Assembly (NCBI GenBank): GCA_038087015.1
Contig: JASBNA010000013.1
Location: forward strand, 496,001 to 560,000
Length of the DNA stretch: 64,000 bases
Source of the DNA: Cerrena zonata
Taxonomy: Eukaryota > Basidiomycota > Agaricomycetes > Polyporales > Cerrenaceae
Reading direction: 5' to 3'
Every line of letters begins with the position of its first letter. Position 1 is the stretch's first letter. Shown piece by piece: positions 21,557-31,281 of this stretch. The position numbers and the translations under genes are program-made. A model generated the notes under the pieces. It had not been told where the DNA came from, made no database searches, and worked only from the letters and a program-made list of their open reading frames with translations.

Positions 21557-23311
21557 TCAGAGTATCTGGGGTTGTGGGTCGAGGTCTCTATTCAAATAAT
21601 CAACGACGGGGTTTGCTTTACTAGGCAAATAATTTATAGAAATATTATATTGTTTAATCTCATCTTGCCAGCGATCCTGTTTAGGAGTTACAGTTGTGGA
21701 ATCAAAAATATCAACGATAGGTTTATAGCTCGTATAGAGTAGGATGGGAATAGAATCGACATAAAAGTTAAACTTCTTAAGAACTATGTTTACAGCACAT
21801 AATTCCTTATCGATAGTTGGCCAACGGCATTGTTCAGGTTTAAGTATTTGAGATTTAAAACAAATAGGGTACCAGGAATCATCATTTAATGGATCACTAT
21901 CTATGTTTTTTTGCCATAAAGCCATACCGATAGCATAATCACTGGCATCACAAGAGATTTTAGTTGGGAGATTATGATCGAAAAAATGTAAAGTTAATTG
22001 ATCATTAAGATCATTTTTTAACTTGTTAAAAGCTTCTTGACATTCTGTGTTCCAATTAAATTTAACTTCTTTACGGAGAAGGTCAGTAAGAGGAGTGGTA
22101 ATTTGAGAGTAATTAGGAATAAAATCATTAAGATAACCAGTATGACCAAGAAAATATCGAATGTCTTTCTTACAGCGAGGAACAGATATTTGCTGAATAG
22201 TGGTGATAGAAGAAGAAGAGGGATAAATACCTTTTACAGAAAGCGTATGGCCGAGCCATTCAACATCACATTGGCCAATGACCGATTTCTTTTGATTTAA
22301 AGGTAAATTATTCACCTGCAAAGCAGATAAGACTGCTTCTAAATGTAGAATATGTTCTTCGAAAGAGTTAGAGAATATCAAAATATCATCCAAGTATGAG
22401 CGGCAAAAGCTCAGGAAAGGTCGGAGAATATTTCTGATAAATCTATTGAAAATTTCTGGCAGGTTTGATAAACCCCATGGAAGCACTTTGAATTGATAAA
22501 ACCCCCAAGGAGTTTTGAAAACAGTATAAGGTTTGGTATCATCATGGATACGTAAATTATGATACGCATTAGATAAGTTAAGGGTAGAATAAACGTGAGG
22601 ATGGCCTATATCAGCAATAATCTCCTGAAATGGAGTAAGTGTAGTTGGAAGAGAAACGGTTTGTTGATTAAGATTTCTGTAATCAATGATCATTCTTCTT
22701 TCGGTGGAATGTGATTTATTAACGATTAAAGGGACTGAGTAGAAGTCCTGTTGTGGAACAGGCTCAATGATTTGATTTTTAACGTGTTGCAGCACGATTT
22801 CTTTTAAAGTCTTTTGATCCAGTAAGGAATACTTTGGTAATGGTCCTGGTTTGTCAAAATGAGCATTGTCAACCAATTGGATACGGTAGTCGTTTTGTCG
22901 ACGAGGAGGGCAGCTAGGATATTTAAACGAGGTTAATCGTTCAACCAAAGCATGAATCTGATGAGATTTGAATTCGTTTCTAGTAATTTTAGGTTTATTA
23001 CCAGGATAATGGATAGTACGACTTAAATGATAGCAAAAGATAGGAAAATCTTGATGTTCGTATTGGGCAAGTTTTTTCATAAGAAAGCCATGAAGAGGAG
23101 TAAGAGAAGCAAGATGGCCTAATATGACATGGAGGTGGAAGGTTTGATGGAGGTCGGTAAAACTTAAATACTGACTCTCAGAGAGTTCTAAAAAGAAGGC
23201 ACGAAGGGTGGGAGTATTGGTAGGAGTGGAGAGCTCGGCGATACTTTCCAATTGAACTTGACATTCGAGATCAACGTCGTTGCTATTATAATGAAGGATG
23301 ACTTGCTTCAA
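21557..23311 (-). CDS. Ty3/gypsy-like reverse transcriptase-RNase H, catalytic residues changed
   Basis: 584 open codons. The RT order is clear: RRMIIDYRNLNQQT, then YSTLNLSNAYHNLRI, then PWGFYQFKVLPWGLSNLPEIF, then SYLDDILIFS. The palm motif YLDD is intact, but the first catalytic Asp, normally in L-D-L, is Asn here (LNL), and the FGLxNAP motif is degraded to WGLSNLP. RNase H shows CDAS, KELCAV and a late Asp, but the usual TDHKPL reads TSYKPI, so a catalytic Asp is missing. The frame begins at a TTG and overlaps the upstream frame by a few bases in the -1 register, so expression would need a -1 frameshift or a corrected base. After RNase H the frame simply stops, with no integrase. An intact long frame with lost active sites suggests either recent decay or use as a host gene. 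Confidence 0.85.
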   Translation of the reverse strand: MKQVILHYNSNDVDLECQVQLESIAELSTPTNTPTLRAFFLELSESQYLSFTDLHQTFHLHVILGHLASLTPLHGFLMKKLAQYEHQDFPIFCYHLSRTIHYPGNKPKITRNEFKSHQIHALVERLTSFKYPSCPPRRQNDYRIQLVDNAHFDKPGPLPKYSLLDQKTLKEIVLQHVKNQIIEPVPQQDFYSVPLIVNKSHSTERRMIIDYRNLNQQTVSLPTTLTPFQEIIADIGHPHVYSTLNLSNAYHNLRIHDDTKPYTVFKTPWGFYQFKVLPWGLSNLPEIFNRFIRNILRPFLSFCRSYLDDILIFSNSFEEHILHLEAVLSALQVNNLPLNQKKSVIGQCDVEWLGHTLSVKGIYPSSSSITTIQQISVPRCKKDIRYFLGHTGYLNDFIPNYSQITTPLTDLLRKEVKFNWNTECQEAFNKLKNDLNDQLTLHFFDHNLPTKISCDASDYAIGMALWQKNIDSDPLNDDSWYPICFKSQILKPEQCRWPTIDKELCAVNIVLKKFNFYVDSIPILLYTSYKPIVDIFDSTTVTPKQDRWQDEIKQYNISINYLPSKANPVVDYLNRDLDPQPQIL

Positions 23312-23895
23312 ATCTGAAAGGGTATGAATCTTTTATATTTGCGTAAGATATATTTAGCCAACGGACTTTTTAAAGCCTTTAGATTGGATTTGAAACTAGC
23401 AGCATGGAAAGATTTTTTGTGGAAAGATACATTCAAATAAGAACAGAGTCCATCAACTGAATTGCGATTACGTTTCAACCCTGGTAACTTGTATGGTCGA
23501 GAAGACCAAGTGTTACTAGGTGTAGGTGAAGAATGAGGGAAGTAGCTCTGAATATTCAAAAGATGTTTTGACAACAAGCTGAGAAGGAGAGATATAGTAA
23601 AGTAAAAACTTAAATTCAAGAAGATGAAAGAACACATTTTGACTTCAAAAGGTAACAACTGAAAAACTTTCCAAACGGATTGAGGTTGCAGCAAGAATAA
23701 CGATAATTGGAGTTCATTATCTTTAAACAATTCCGGGCTTGTTTGAAGAAGCGATGTCCAAAGGGAAGAGTTATCACTAGTAGCAGTATTGAATAATAAA
23801 CTGGTGCAAGTAGAGAAAAGGACCAATGCAGCGCTAATACCAGCTCTTCTGTTGTTCTGAGGATGAGCCTGATGGGAATTATTTGTTCTACTCAT
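23308..23895 (-). CDS. Upstream frame of retroelement, gag-position protein
   Basis: 195 codons from ATG at 23895. It sits where gag would be, directly before and overlapping the RT frame (TGA at 23310-23308). I see no CCHC zinc knuckle. A hydrophobic stretch (MCSFIFLNLSFYFTISLLLSLLS, about residues 87-109, given in part) resembles a membrane segment, unusual for gag. The C-terminal 50 residues are basic (SFKSNLKALKSPLAKYILRK), compatible with nucleic-acid binding. It is probably the N-terminal part of the same polyprotein; function unknown. Confidence 0.5.
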   Translation of the reverse strand: MSRTNNSHQAHPQNNRRAGISAALVLFSTCTSLLFNTATSDNSSLWTSLLQTSPELFKDNELQLSLFLLQPQSVWKVFQLLPFEVKMCSFIFLNLSFYFTISLLLSLLSKHLLNIQSYFPHSSPTPSNTWSSRPYKLPGLKRNRNSVDGLCSYLNVSFHKKSFHAASFKSNLKALKSPLAKYILRKYKRFIPFQI

Positions 23896-26800
23896 GTTTG
23901 ATTCACTCTTGTTCTAGGGAAGAATCTAACACTGGGCATCAGCTTCTTTGCAAAAAGAGTATAAAGAATTGTAATTCGAGCCTTAGAGCAAAAGGGTCAC
24001 AGATTAAGGATGAAAAGTAAGTAGCAGTTAATAAGTTGTATGATTTTTAATCAGACGATAGACAATAAATCCCCTGTAGTTGAGACAACCTACTCAATAT
24101 ATTCAACAGTCCGTGTAATATTTAAGTGTTGTTCAAGCTGTAAATATGTATTGATAGATATTTAAGAGGGCTTGATAAGATAAGAATAGCTTAGAGAAAA
24201 TAGGAGAAAATGAGTAACGTTCTCAATAGAGATTAGTCTCTATATATATTAATCATTTAGTTAGAAGAAATATAGGAAATACTCATAGTTGAAGCGTAAT
24301 ATAATTACAACTGTGGGAACAAGTACGTTTGTAACTTCCAAAAGTAGAGATAAAAGGTAGATTCTGAAACACACAGGTTTAGTTTACGAAACCTGTAAGA
24401 ACAGATCCACGGAACTGTTACAGCGCGTATAGTGTATCTTTAATGGCCCGAGTTCTCCAATAGACTGAATTGTCCAGTTAGCGGTGGCTAAATTTGTAGT
24501 GGACCTTCTCAGCAACCTGTTTACAATGATCCCTTTCAAAATTATAAAAGTAAAACACAAGCTGTAAAATAGGCAAGGTACCCTATTACAGCTGAAATAT
24601 TAGACAATATTTATAGCAAGAAACAGATGAAATGAGTAGTAAAGACTTAATTAATACCTTGACAAGGAACATTATCTTAAGATCATGGTCGTGGTTATTG
24701 GAGTAACGAGGATCATTTAGTTGTCAAGGTATTGAAGTTGAAAATTTTGCAACAATAAAATAAACTGTGAATATGAAATACAGACTGTAAAATAGGGAAG
24801 CTAATCTGCATTGTACTACACGATGTATACATAAGGATAAAGTTAGTAGCTTTCTTATTTTGCAGTAACGTCGTCCTGCCTTTTACTGCTATGGTGCTTA
24901 TAAATGAAATCACAATATCATAAGGCGGTCGTCGCCAATATTACTATACTTTTATTATTGCAGAGGTTGACGATTTGAACACTAGATATATTAAACCTTA
25001 CACTTTGAACACATATTACAGGTTTACCCATAACGGTTTTCAGTATACCAACACTACTTGAAACCTTATTGTCTTATCTTGTTTTACCTATGTTTTACCT
25101 ATGTTTCCTCTTAGCAGAAATTGGACCCACAAGACGATATCGACTAGTTCTTCAATTACCAGATTGTAGAATCTTTTAAGCTGATATATAAGACACTCCA
25201 AACTTAATTTAAGTGAATAAGGACATACCCTGACAACTGACTAGCATCAGACTGAAAGGAATATTGATGTTTGTAAATTATGCAATTTTTTTTGAATTCC
25301 GCTCATTTGTCAGTTTTTGCTGCAATTTGTTGCAAAAAAAAAATCAATTATTCAACAGAATTCAATAAAATTGTGAATTTCAACTTTTTCTTATGAAGGT
25401 GAAACTACATTACATGAAATAGACCTTTCATTACTTTGTTACAGCTTCATTAAAGCTTATTGTATTGTTGCAAAAATGAAAATTGTTAATTGAAGCTCAA
25501 AAAATTACATCAAAAGTTCAACTACACAAAAAAATAAGACTAATTCACAAAAAAGAAGAGTCTACAGCACGATGGTTTCCATTATGGTCTCCCACTAACG
25601 TACTCAGCATCGCTCTCAGCAGCTTAATAATTATTGATCGGACGGGTAATCATGCTTTATGCTGGATATGGCCGTAGACGAGAGTAAAAGTATCATGATT
25701 TGTAATGAGCATGGGTTTTCGAAAGAGACAAAAGAAAGCTACTATTTTAACGCCTTTAAAAAAGCCTTTGCAGCCATTTCTATCACATCACTTAATTCAA
25801 CATGGGTTTTCTTGACTAAACATAGTCTTTCCCACTCTAGGTATATATTAGTAAATAACTATTAAATATATATTCTTATACGTTAAAAAAAAAAAAAAAA
25901 GCCTTTGCACGTAGGTGACTATCACTAGAACTCCTTTGATTTTCCTTAAATAGACCTTTATAACCCATATCTAGAGACTGAAGTCTATTTACTGGTCAAA
26001 ATTTTACATCTGCTTGAAAATTGAAAAGTTCTAAATCTATTACTTTCAAATCCAATGAAATAAACTTTTTGCTTATTTCTTTAAAGCATAAATAGATATA
26101 TTACTGTAAAAATACTAGAAAAAGATGGAGCATAAACTACTGCCAGCTCAATGATAAGTATATATATGGAGCATAGGCAAATCATTTTTGTTACAATGGA
26201 AAGAAGGTTAATGATTGTATGTTCAGTCTTGTAACCCAATTTAAACTAGTGGAATTTAAACAAGCACCCTTTCACATCCGCAAATATCATCAAGTCACTT
26301 ACAATACAAAGCTTACTTCCCAAAGAAAACCTGTCTGCACTTTGGTCGCTTATTTACTCACCACAACTACATCTTGTTGAATGGAGAGAAGAAGGGTAAT
26401 AGATCTGATAAGCAAAATTTTTTCAATTACTTTAGCCACCAAATCACTACACAGACGCAGCTTAGTATTGAAGAATCTCCTATTGACAGCATCTCCCTCA
26501 GCGGATCTATCTTCGGATAATCAAACAAGCTGATTGCTTATCAAGGGGTTTTATTTTTTTGCGCAATAGCCAGAAGGTGCAAAAAAACAGGTATAACCGT
26601 TTAGCAATTTTTGAAGGAGGAACTAGACATGGATCGATACGTTTTCATGCATGAAGTCCTGGTGTGAAAAAGTCTAGATGTAAAAGCAGCCATACGGTAT
26701 TATTTGCTTCTTTGATTGCGGACTTTAATGTTTTTGATGTGTTTTCCACTGAGTCATTCGATGAAGGGCACCTGTCAAACGGATAAGCGGGCATGATTTT

Positions 26801-26902
26801 GCTTTATTTGCAAAAATAAAATAAGCTTAGACAATCACATAAATATGACATGAAAGGGCCCGCAAATCTGAATTTAAAGTTGGTTTTAGCTTACCAAACG
26901 AA
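23896..26902. other. 3 kb gene desert upstream of SNF1-type kinase
   Basis: No protein gene or intact tRNA found on either strand. It includes a 13-base inverted repeat (separate entry), two partly similar segments around 24545 and 24770 (CTGTAAAATAGG cores) that could be old LTR fragments, and A runs near 25330 and 25886. Part must be the promoter of the kinase gene. Confidence 0.5.
24653..24733. repeat. Perfect 13-base inverted repeat, 55-base loop
   Basis: AATACCTTGACAA at 24653-24665 is exactly complementary to TTGTCAAGGTATT at 24721-24733. It could be a hairpin or the terminal repeats of a very short non-autonomous element; no other support. Confidence 0.6.
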
Positions 26903-28516
26903 ATGACCAATGCAGTAATGTCCAATTATCATCATCATCACGACCAGAGTCAGGATGCCCTGATACCACGACTACTGGATGATTCAGTTCAACAACTAAA
27001 TTTTAAACAAATTGGGAAGTATCTTATATTGAAAACCCTCGAGGAGGGTTCGTTTGGGAAAGTCAAGTTGGCTCAACATGTAATATCGGGGAAACAGGTT
27101 GCTTTAAAGATGATTAACCGGAAAATACTATCCCAATCAGACATGCAAGGTCGGATCGAACGAGAAATTGAATTTTTAAAGTTGTTAAGGCATCCACATA
27201 TTATCAAACTATATGATGTGATAAAGACCCCTGATGAAATTGTGATGGTGATTGAAGTTGCTGAATATGTATTATTTGATTATTTAGTTTCCAAGGGAAG
27301 ATTTTCAGAAGATGAATCTAGAAAGTTTTTCCATCAGATAATTGCCGCCATGGATTACTGTCATCGACACAAGATAGTTCATCGAGATTTGAAACCAGAG
27401 AACATTTTATTGGATCATCAATTGAATGTCAAAATCACAGATTTTGGATTGTCAAATGCCATGATTGATGGTGATTTTTTGAAAACAAGTTGTGGGTCGC
27501 CTGATTATGCAGCACCCGAAGTTATAAACGGAAAACTATATGCTGGACCTGAAGTTGATGTTTGGTCTCTGGGAATAATGTTATATGGAATGATATGTGG
27601 TCAATTACCGTTCCAAGATGAATATATCCCTAATTTGTTTAAGAAAATTAGTAGTGGGTCATTCATATTTCCTGATTTCATTTCTAATGAGGTGAAAGAT
27701 TTGTTATCACGAATGTTGATTGTGAATCCTGTAAAGAGAATTACTATTACCGAAATAATGGAACACGAATGGTTCAAACAAGGTGTTGATGATTACATAT
27801 TACCTTTTAAAGATTTGAATTGTAAAGACGAAAAGCTTATAGTTGACGAATCAATTATAATGAAACTAATATCTACAATTGGATATGACAGACAAGATAT
27901 TTTTGAAGCCATTGAGGAATACAATAGCCACGAGAAACTAGGTTTCGAAAAAAATGAAATATTAGAGGCTTACCTATTATTGAAAGAGAATAAAGCATTG
28001 GCTAAAAAACTTAAGGCAGATGATTTTAACAATATGAACAATTTTTTTTCACCATCGCCACCTCTTTCCCCCAATGGTAAAGTTAATTCGGGTTATACAG
28101 ATTACCCAATTGAAAATCCGGTTACTGACCAACGTTTACTATCAAGAGGTGTTAAGAATCGGGCTCAAAAACACAAATGGAATTTTGGAATTAGGTCGAA
28201 ATCATATCCATTAGATATAATGCTGGAAATATACTATGCTTTACAAAGATTGGGAATGGAATGGTTGAAACCAAATGAAATCTGGGTTGTAAGAACAAGA
28301 TGGAAAGCAAACGATAATGAATATTTGAATATGAAGATTCAATTATATCAACTACGGCCCGAAAAATACTTGGTTGATTTTAAAATTGACAATTTGGAAA
28401 TGGCTCAAACATGTCCCGTTGGAACAGATGTCGAGTATGCTTACTCTGTTTACCCATTTTTAGAAAAGGTGAATGAAATCATAAGAGAACTAAGTGTGAA
28501 TGTACAAAAAACTTGA
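26903..28516 (+). CDS. SNF1/AMPK alpha-type protein kinase, divergent
   Basis: A 537-residue protein with the complete AMPK-alpha layout. A short His-rich N-terminus (HHHH at 10-13) precedes the kinase domain (about 37-290). Catalytic Lys69 (VALK), HRD Asp162, DFG (TDFGLSN), activation-loop Thr195 (LKTSCGSPDYAAPEV) and APE are all present. A UBA-like autoinhibitory segment (TIGYDRQDIFEAIEEYN) and the C-terminal domain that binds the beta subunit (KWNFGIRSKSYPLDIM) follow. Snf1 activates glucose-repressed genes and stress metabolism. It is shorter than typical yeast Snf1 because the linker is reduced. The glycine loop reads LEEGSFG, with Glu47 replacing its first Gly. Codon 223, in W-S-x-G, is CTG, where Snf1 usually has Ser. 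I cannot tell whether it is the only SNF1 of this organism or a diverged second copy. Confidence 0.88.
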   Translation: MTNAVMSNYHHHHDQSQDALIPRLLDDSVQQLNFKQIGKYLILKTLEEGSFGKVKLAQHVISGKQVALKMINRKILSQSDMQGRIEREIEFLKLLRHPHIIKLYDVIKTPDEIVMVIEVAEYVLFDYLVSKGRFSEDESRKFFHQIIAAMDYCHRHKIVHRDLKPENILLDHQLNVKITDFGLSNAMIDGDFLKTSCGSPDYAAPEVINGKLYAGPEVDVWSLGIMLYGMICGQLPFQDEYIPNLFKKISSGSFIFPDFISNEVKDLLSRMLIVNPVKRITITEIMEHEWFKQGVDDYILPFKDLNCKDEKLIVDESIIMKLISTIGYDRQDIFEAIEEYNSHEKLGFEKNEILEAYLLLKENKALAKKLKADDFNNMNNFFSPSPPLSPNGKVNSGYTDYPIENPVTDQRLLSRGVKNRAQKHKWNFGIRSKSYPLDIMLEIYYALQRLGMEWLKPNEIWVVRTRWKANDNEYLNMKIQLYQLRPEKYLVDFKIDNLEMAQTCPVGTDVEYAYSVYPFLEKVNEIIRELSVNVQKT

Positions 28517-30422
28517 CCGATTGGCAACTGAGAATCTCCATTAGTCTCTATTAGTTGCCAAATATTATAGATTAGTATTAGAAATTTTTTTTAGTAACTA
28601 CATTGCTGTAAAGATGTTAATGTTAAAAAAAATGCAACCATCAGCTCAAAAGAACATTTCCATATCAATTACCTCAATTGTTTTGATTGGATCGGGGAGA
28701 ATCCGCCGAAATCATGAATGTAAAGCCCAGTAATGAATGTAAAATTATGGATGCAAAGCCCAAATCAAGCAAGTGAAAGAATGAAGCTAGATTACGAACG
28801 GGAGTAAGAAAAAGAGAGAAAATAACCGTATAGTTTGGAAATGTGATATCATCAAACAACATGAAAGAACAAGCCCGAATGCATTACTTTCAATAATACG
28901 CCTTCGTCCTAGGTGGCTATTATACCATTTTCAATGGGTGCGAACCAGTACAGCTCTAATCGAATTGGCAACCATTTTTTTGTCTTTGGTGAACAAAACA
29001 ATTGGGGGTCTTACACGCAGGGGGGATGAAACGATAGACAACAGAAAAGGGTATTGATAATTAAACAATTAACTGGATATTGAAAGTTGGATAGGGGAAT
29101 CAACATTCTTAAGTTGAAAAAAAAAAAACAAGAGTATTCTAAACTGATTTGAGGAGAGCGAAAATTATGAATTATTTGAAAAAAAACCTTAACCTAATGA
29201 AAAATTTTAGTAATGTTAAGTTGAAAGAGATCTGGTCAAGTCGTTTGAAGAAAGTTTATTGTGGTTCATTGTAGAAAGTTGTTGGGACTTATTATTAAAT
29301 GAGTGGATTTCAAACTTGCATTTAATGCCTTCACTGAAGAGTTAGGGACGTTAGGTTATGACGTTGACAGTTTTGAAGAAGGAATGTTTAGACAATAGAC
29401 AAACTGTTTATAAATCAAACCGGGACATTTTAACCATGGATTAGTGCAACACACACCCAGCCAAGGTAAACGATGTCGATAGAGAAGATCATTAGGTTAG
29501 ACTAATAAGAAATAGCAGAAGTTAAAAAAAAAAAAATAATCAAACAAAAGACCAAAATGCATAATTACCAAAGCGAAAACAATGTAAACTATTCAATTGG
29601 TTCTAGGAATGTTTAAACCCCTTTGCTTGATCTTTAAAGAGGAGCAAACAGCCAGATGAAAGCAAGAATGCCTTATGGTGGAACAATAAACCAATGTAAG
29701 TATATCAATCTCATCATATAAGTATCTATGTACCAAGTTACAACAAAAGGGTTAAGGTATACCAAACAAGGCAATTTGCTTCGAGAAATCAGGATTTACA
29801 AGGGTATTAAGGTTATCAATTGCAACTTTGACTATACTAAAAAATATTTATTGACCACTACATCACGTACGAAGGGTTGTATTTAGTCAAGCTAATGCAT
29901 TGTACTGTTTAAATATACTTAACAAACAGTTTTTTTGTATGAACATACCATGGTATTGCAAATGAACGATTTGCCGTTTGATAATTTTTTTTGTTTCGTT
30001 TTTGCAATTTGCAAGTTTGTTGCAATTGCAAACATGCAAAGGTCCCTCTTAGAACAAAGAGGCAGGAGTCAGATCAGATGGGAGTTACTCTTGCATGAAG
30101 TAAGAAATGCTTACCACTGCTAGCTTATGTCCCCCAATCTCGTGATTCCTAAAATTAGTCTTGTTTCAATAATTAGTCCGGGTGTACTCAATATATATCT
30201 GCAACTTTACTTAAGCATCTCTTATTAAGGTTGCTCATAACGATTTAGCTTATAGTCTAGCATCGTACAATCAGGGGACATGAGTTTAAATTTCTGCAAG
30301 TAATAACTAAAAATCTTGTTACCAGAGGATAGATTGAATATTAGATTCTTAAAGTATAAATATCTGGCTAAATCTTGGTCAAAATTAGTTAAATCTATAA
30401 TCATTAACAAATCAAACTGAAA
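28517..30422. other. 1.9 kb gene desert between kinase and metallothionein-like gene
   Basis: No supported gene. Short frames are AT noise. A small direct repeat of AATGTAAAGCCCA-like sequence occurs around 28720-28760. The distal part contains the putative promoter of the metallothionein-like gene. Confidence 0.5.
30355..30362 (+). promoter_or_regulatory. TATA box of metallothionein-like gene
   Basis: TATAAATA lies 61 bases before the ATG of the Cys-rich gene. A STRE-like AGGGG occurs at about 30276. A strong TATA element fits an inducible gene. Confidence 0.45.
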
Positions 30423-30542
30423 ATGGCTGTTTCTACTAAAAATTTCCAATTAAATGCTAACTGCTCCAACTGCTCCAACTGTGCTAGCAGCTGCTCCTCT
30501 GGTTGTTCCAACTCTTGTAGTTGTACTTCCTGCGGTCATTAA
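30423..30542 (+). CDS. Small Cys-rich metallothionein-like protein (39 aa)
   Basis: A complete 39-residue frame, ATG 30423 to TAA 30540-30542. The first 13 residues are unremarkable (MAVSTKNFQLNAN). The rest has eight Cys in CxxC and CxC spacing (CSNCSNC, CSCTSC), with almost only Ser, Asn, Gly, Thr and Ala between them, and ends GH. No aromatic or large hydrophobic residue follows position 10. This is the composition of fungal copper/zinc metallothioneins, which bind Cu(I) or Zn through thiolates. It has no detectable match to the longer CUP1 or CRD2 sequences as I remember them; it is nearer in size to the very short copper metallothioneins of filamentous fungi. It stands alone between gene-poor flanks and has its own TATA box. 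Confidence 0.75.
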   Translation: MAVSTKNFQLNANCSNCSNCASSCSSGCSNSCSCTSCGH

Positions 30543-30544
30543 TT

Positions 30545-30789
30545 ATTGACCACTATTGACTTTTTTTATTTGACAATCTATTCACAATGACTATTGACTG
30601 TTGACTACTTTTTTGACTATTGACTGTTGACTACTTTTTTGACTATTGACTATTGACTACTTTTTTTACTATTGACTACTGACTACTTTTTTTACTATTG
30701 ACTACTGACTACTTTTTTTACTATTGACTACTGACTACTTTTTTTACTATTGACTATTGACTATTGACTATTGACTATTGACTATTGAA
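30545..30789 (+). repeat. TTGACTA-type heptamer minisatellite
   Basis: About 245 bases made of TTGACTA/TTGACTG/CTGACTA heptamers, grouped into higher-order units that end in a T run (GACTACTTTTTT repeated). It begins directly after the metallothionein-like stop codon and so would lie in its 3' untranslated region or just beyond. Confidence 0.9.
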
Positions 30790-31281
30790 TTGACTATTTA
30801 TGTTCTTTGATTTTATATTGTTTTACTTATCCAAGATACATTCTTGAAGGAATAATCAAAGTATCCATCTCGCTGGTCTTGATGTTTACTTCTGATTATT
30901 CGATAAAATCTTTTCTTCTCTTACATAGTATTTCCAATATATGTATGTTTAGAAAGCATTGTGCTGCAAATTGTAATTATCGCAAATTGTAATTACCACA
31001 ACTTGACCGCCACCTTTCATCAACACAGCTAATTCGATTACACTCTCAGCCATCTAACTACCTCAACACTCCTTTCCAATACTTCAAACATCCTCTGGTA
31101 CTTCTAGGTCTCTGCCTGTGAATTCGCTTGGTGAGACTTTGACTCGGTTATATGTTTTTGAGCACCTCGGCTCAATCCCCCGCAGTATCTTTTTTTTTTT
31201 TGGATAAAGTTGATTCAGATTCCTTTTTATTTCAATTACAACCCTCAATTCATTAATCTTTCTAATCTATAAGACATCGCA
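30790..31281. other. SPS19 upstream region, no gene seen
   Basis: AT-rich, with pyrimidine-rich sequence from about 31010 and a T run near 31190 before the SPS19 start. I did not find a convincing oleate-response element by eye. Confidence 0.4.

Larger units (their letters stand above)
21557..23895 (-). mobile_element. Ty3/gypsy-type retroelement relic or domesticated derivative
   Basis: Two overlapping minus-strand frames (195 and 584 codons) make up a gag-pol-like unit with reverse transcriptase and RNase H but no integrase, no recognisable Asp protease and no zinc knuckle. LTRs were not found by eye. The unit starts about 700 bp from a tRNA gene, a typical neighbourhood for Ty3-like insertions. 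Catalytic substitutions are described in the RT entry. Confidence 0.75.
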
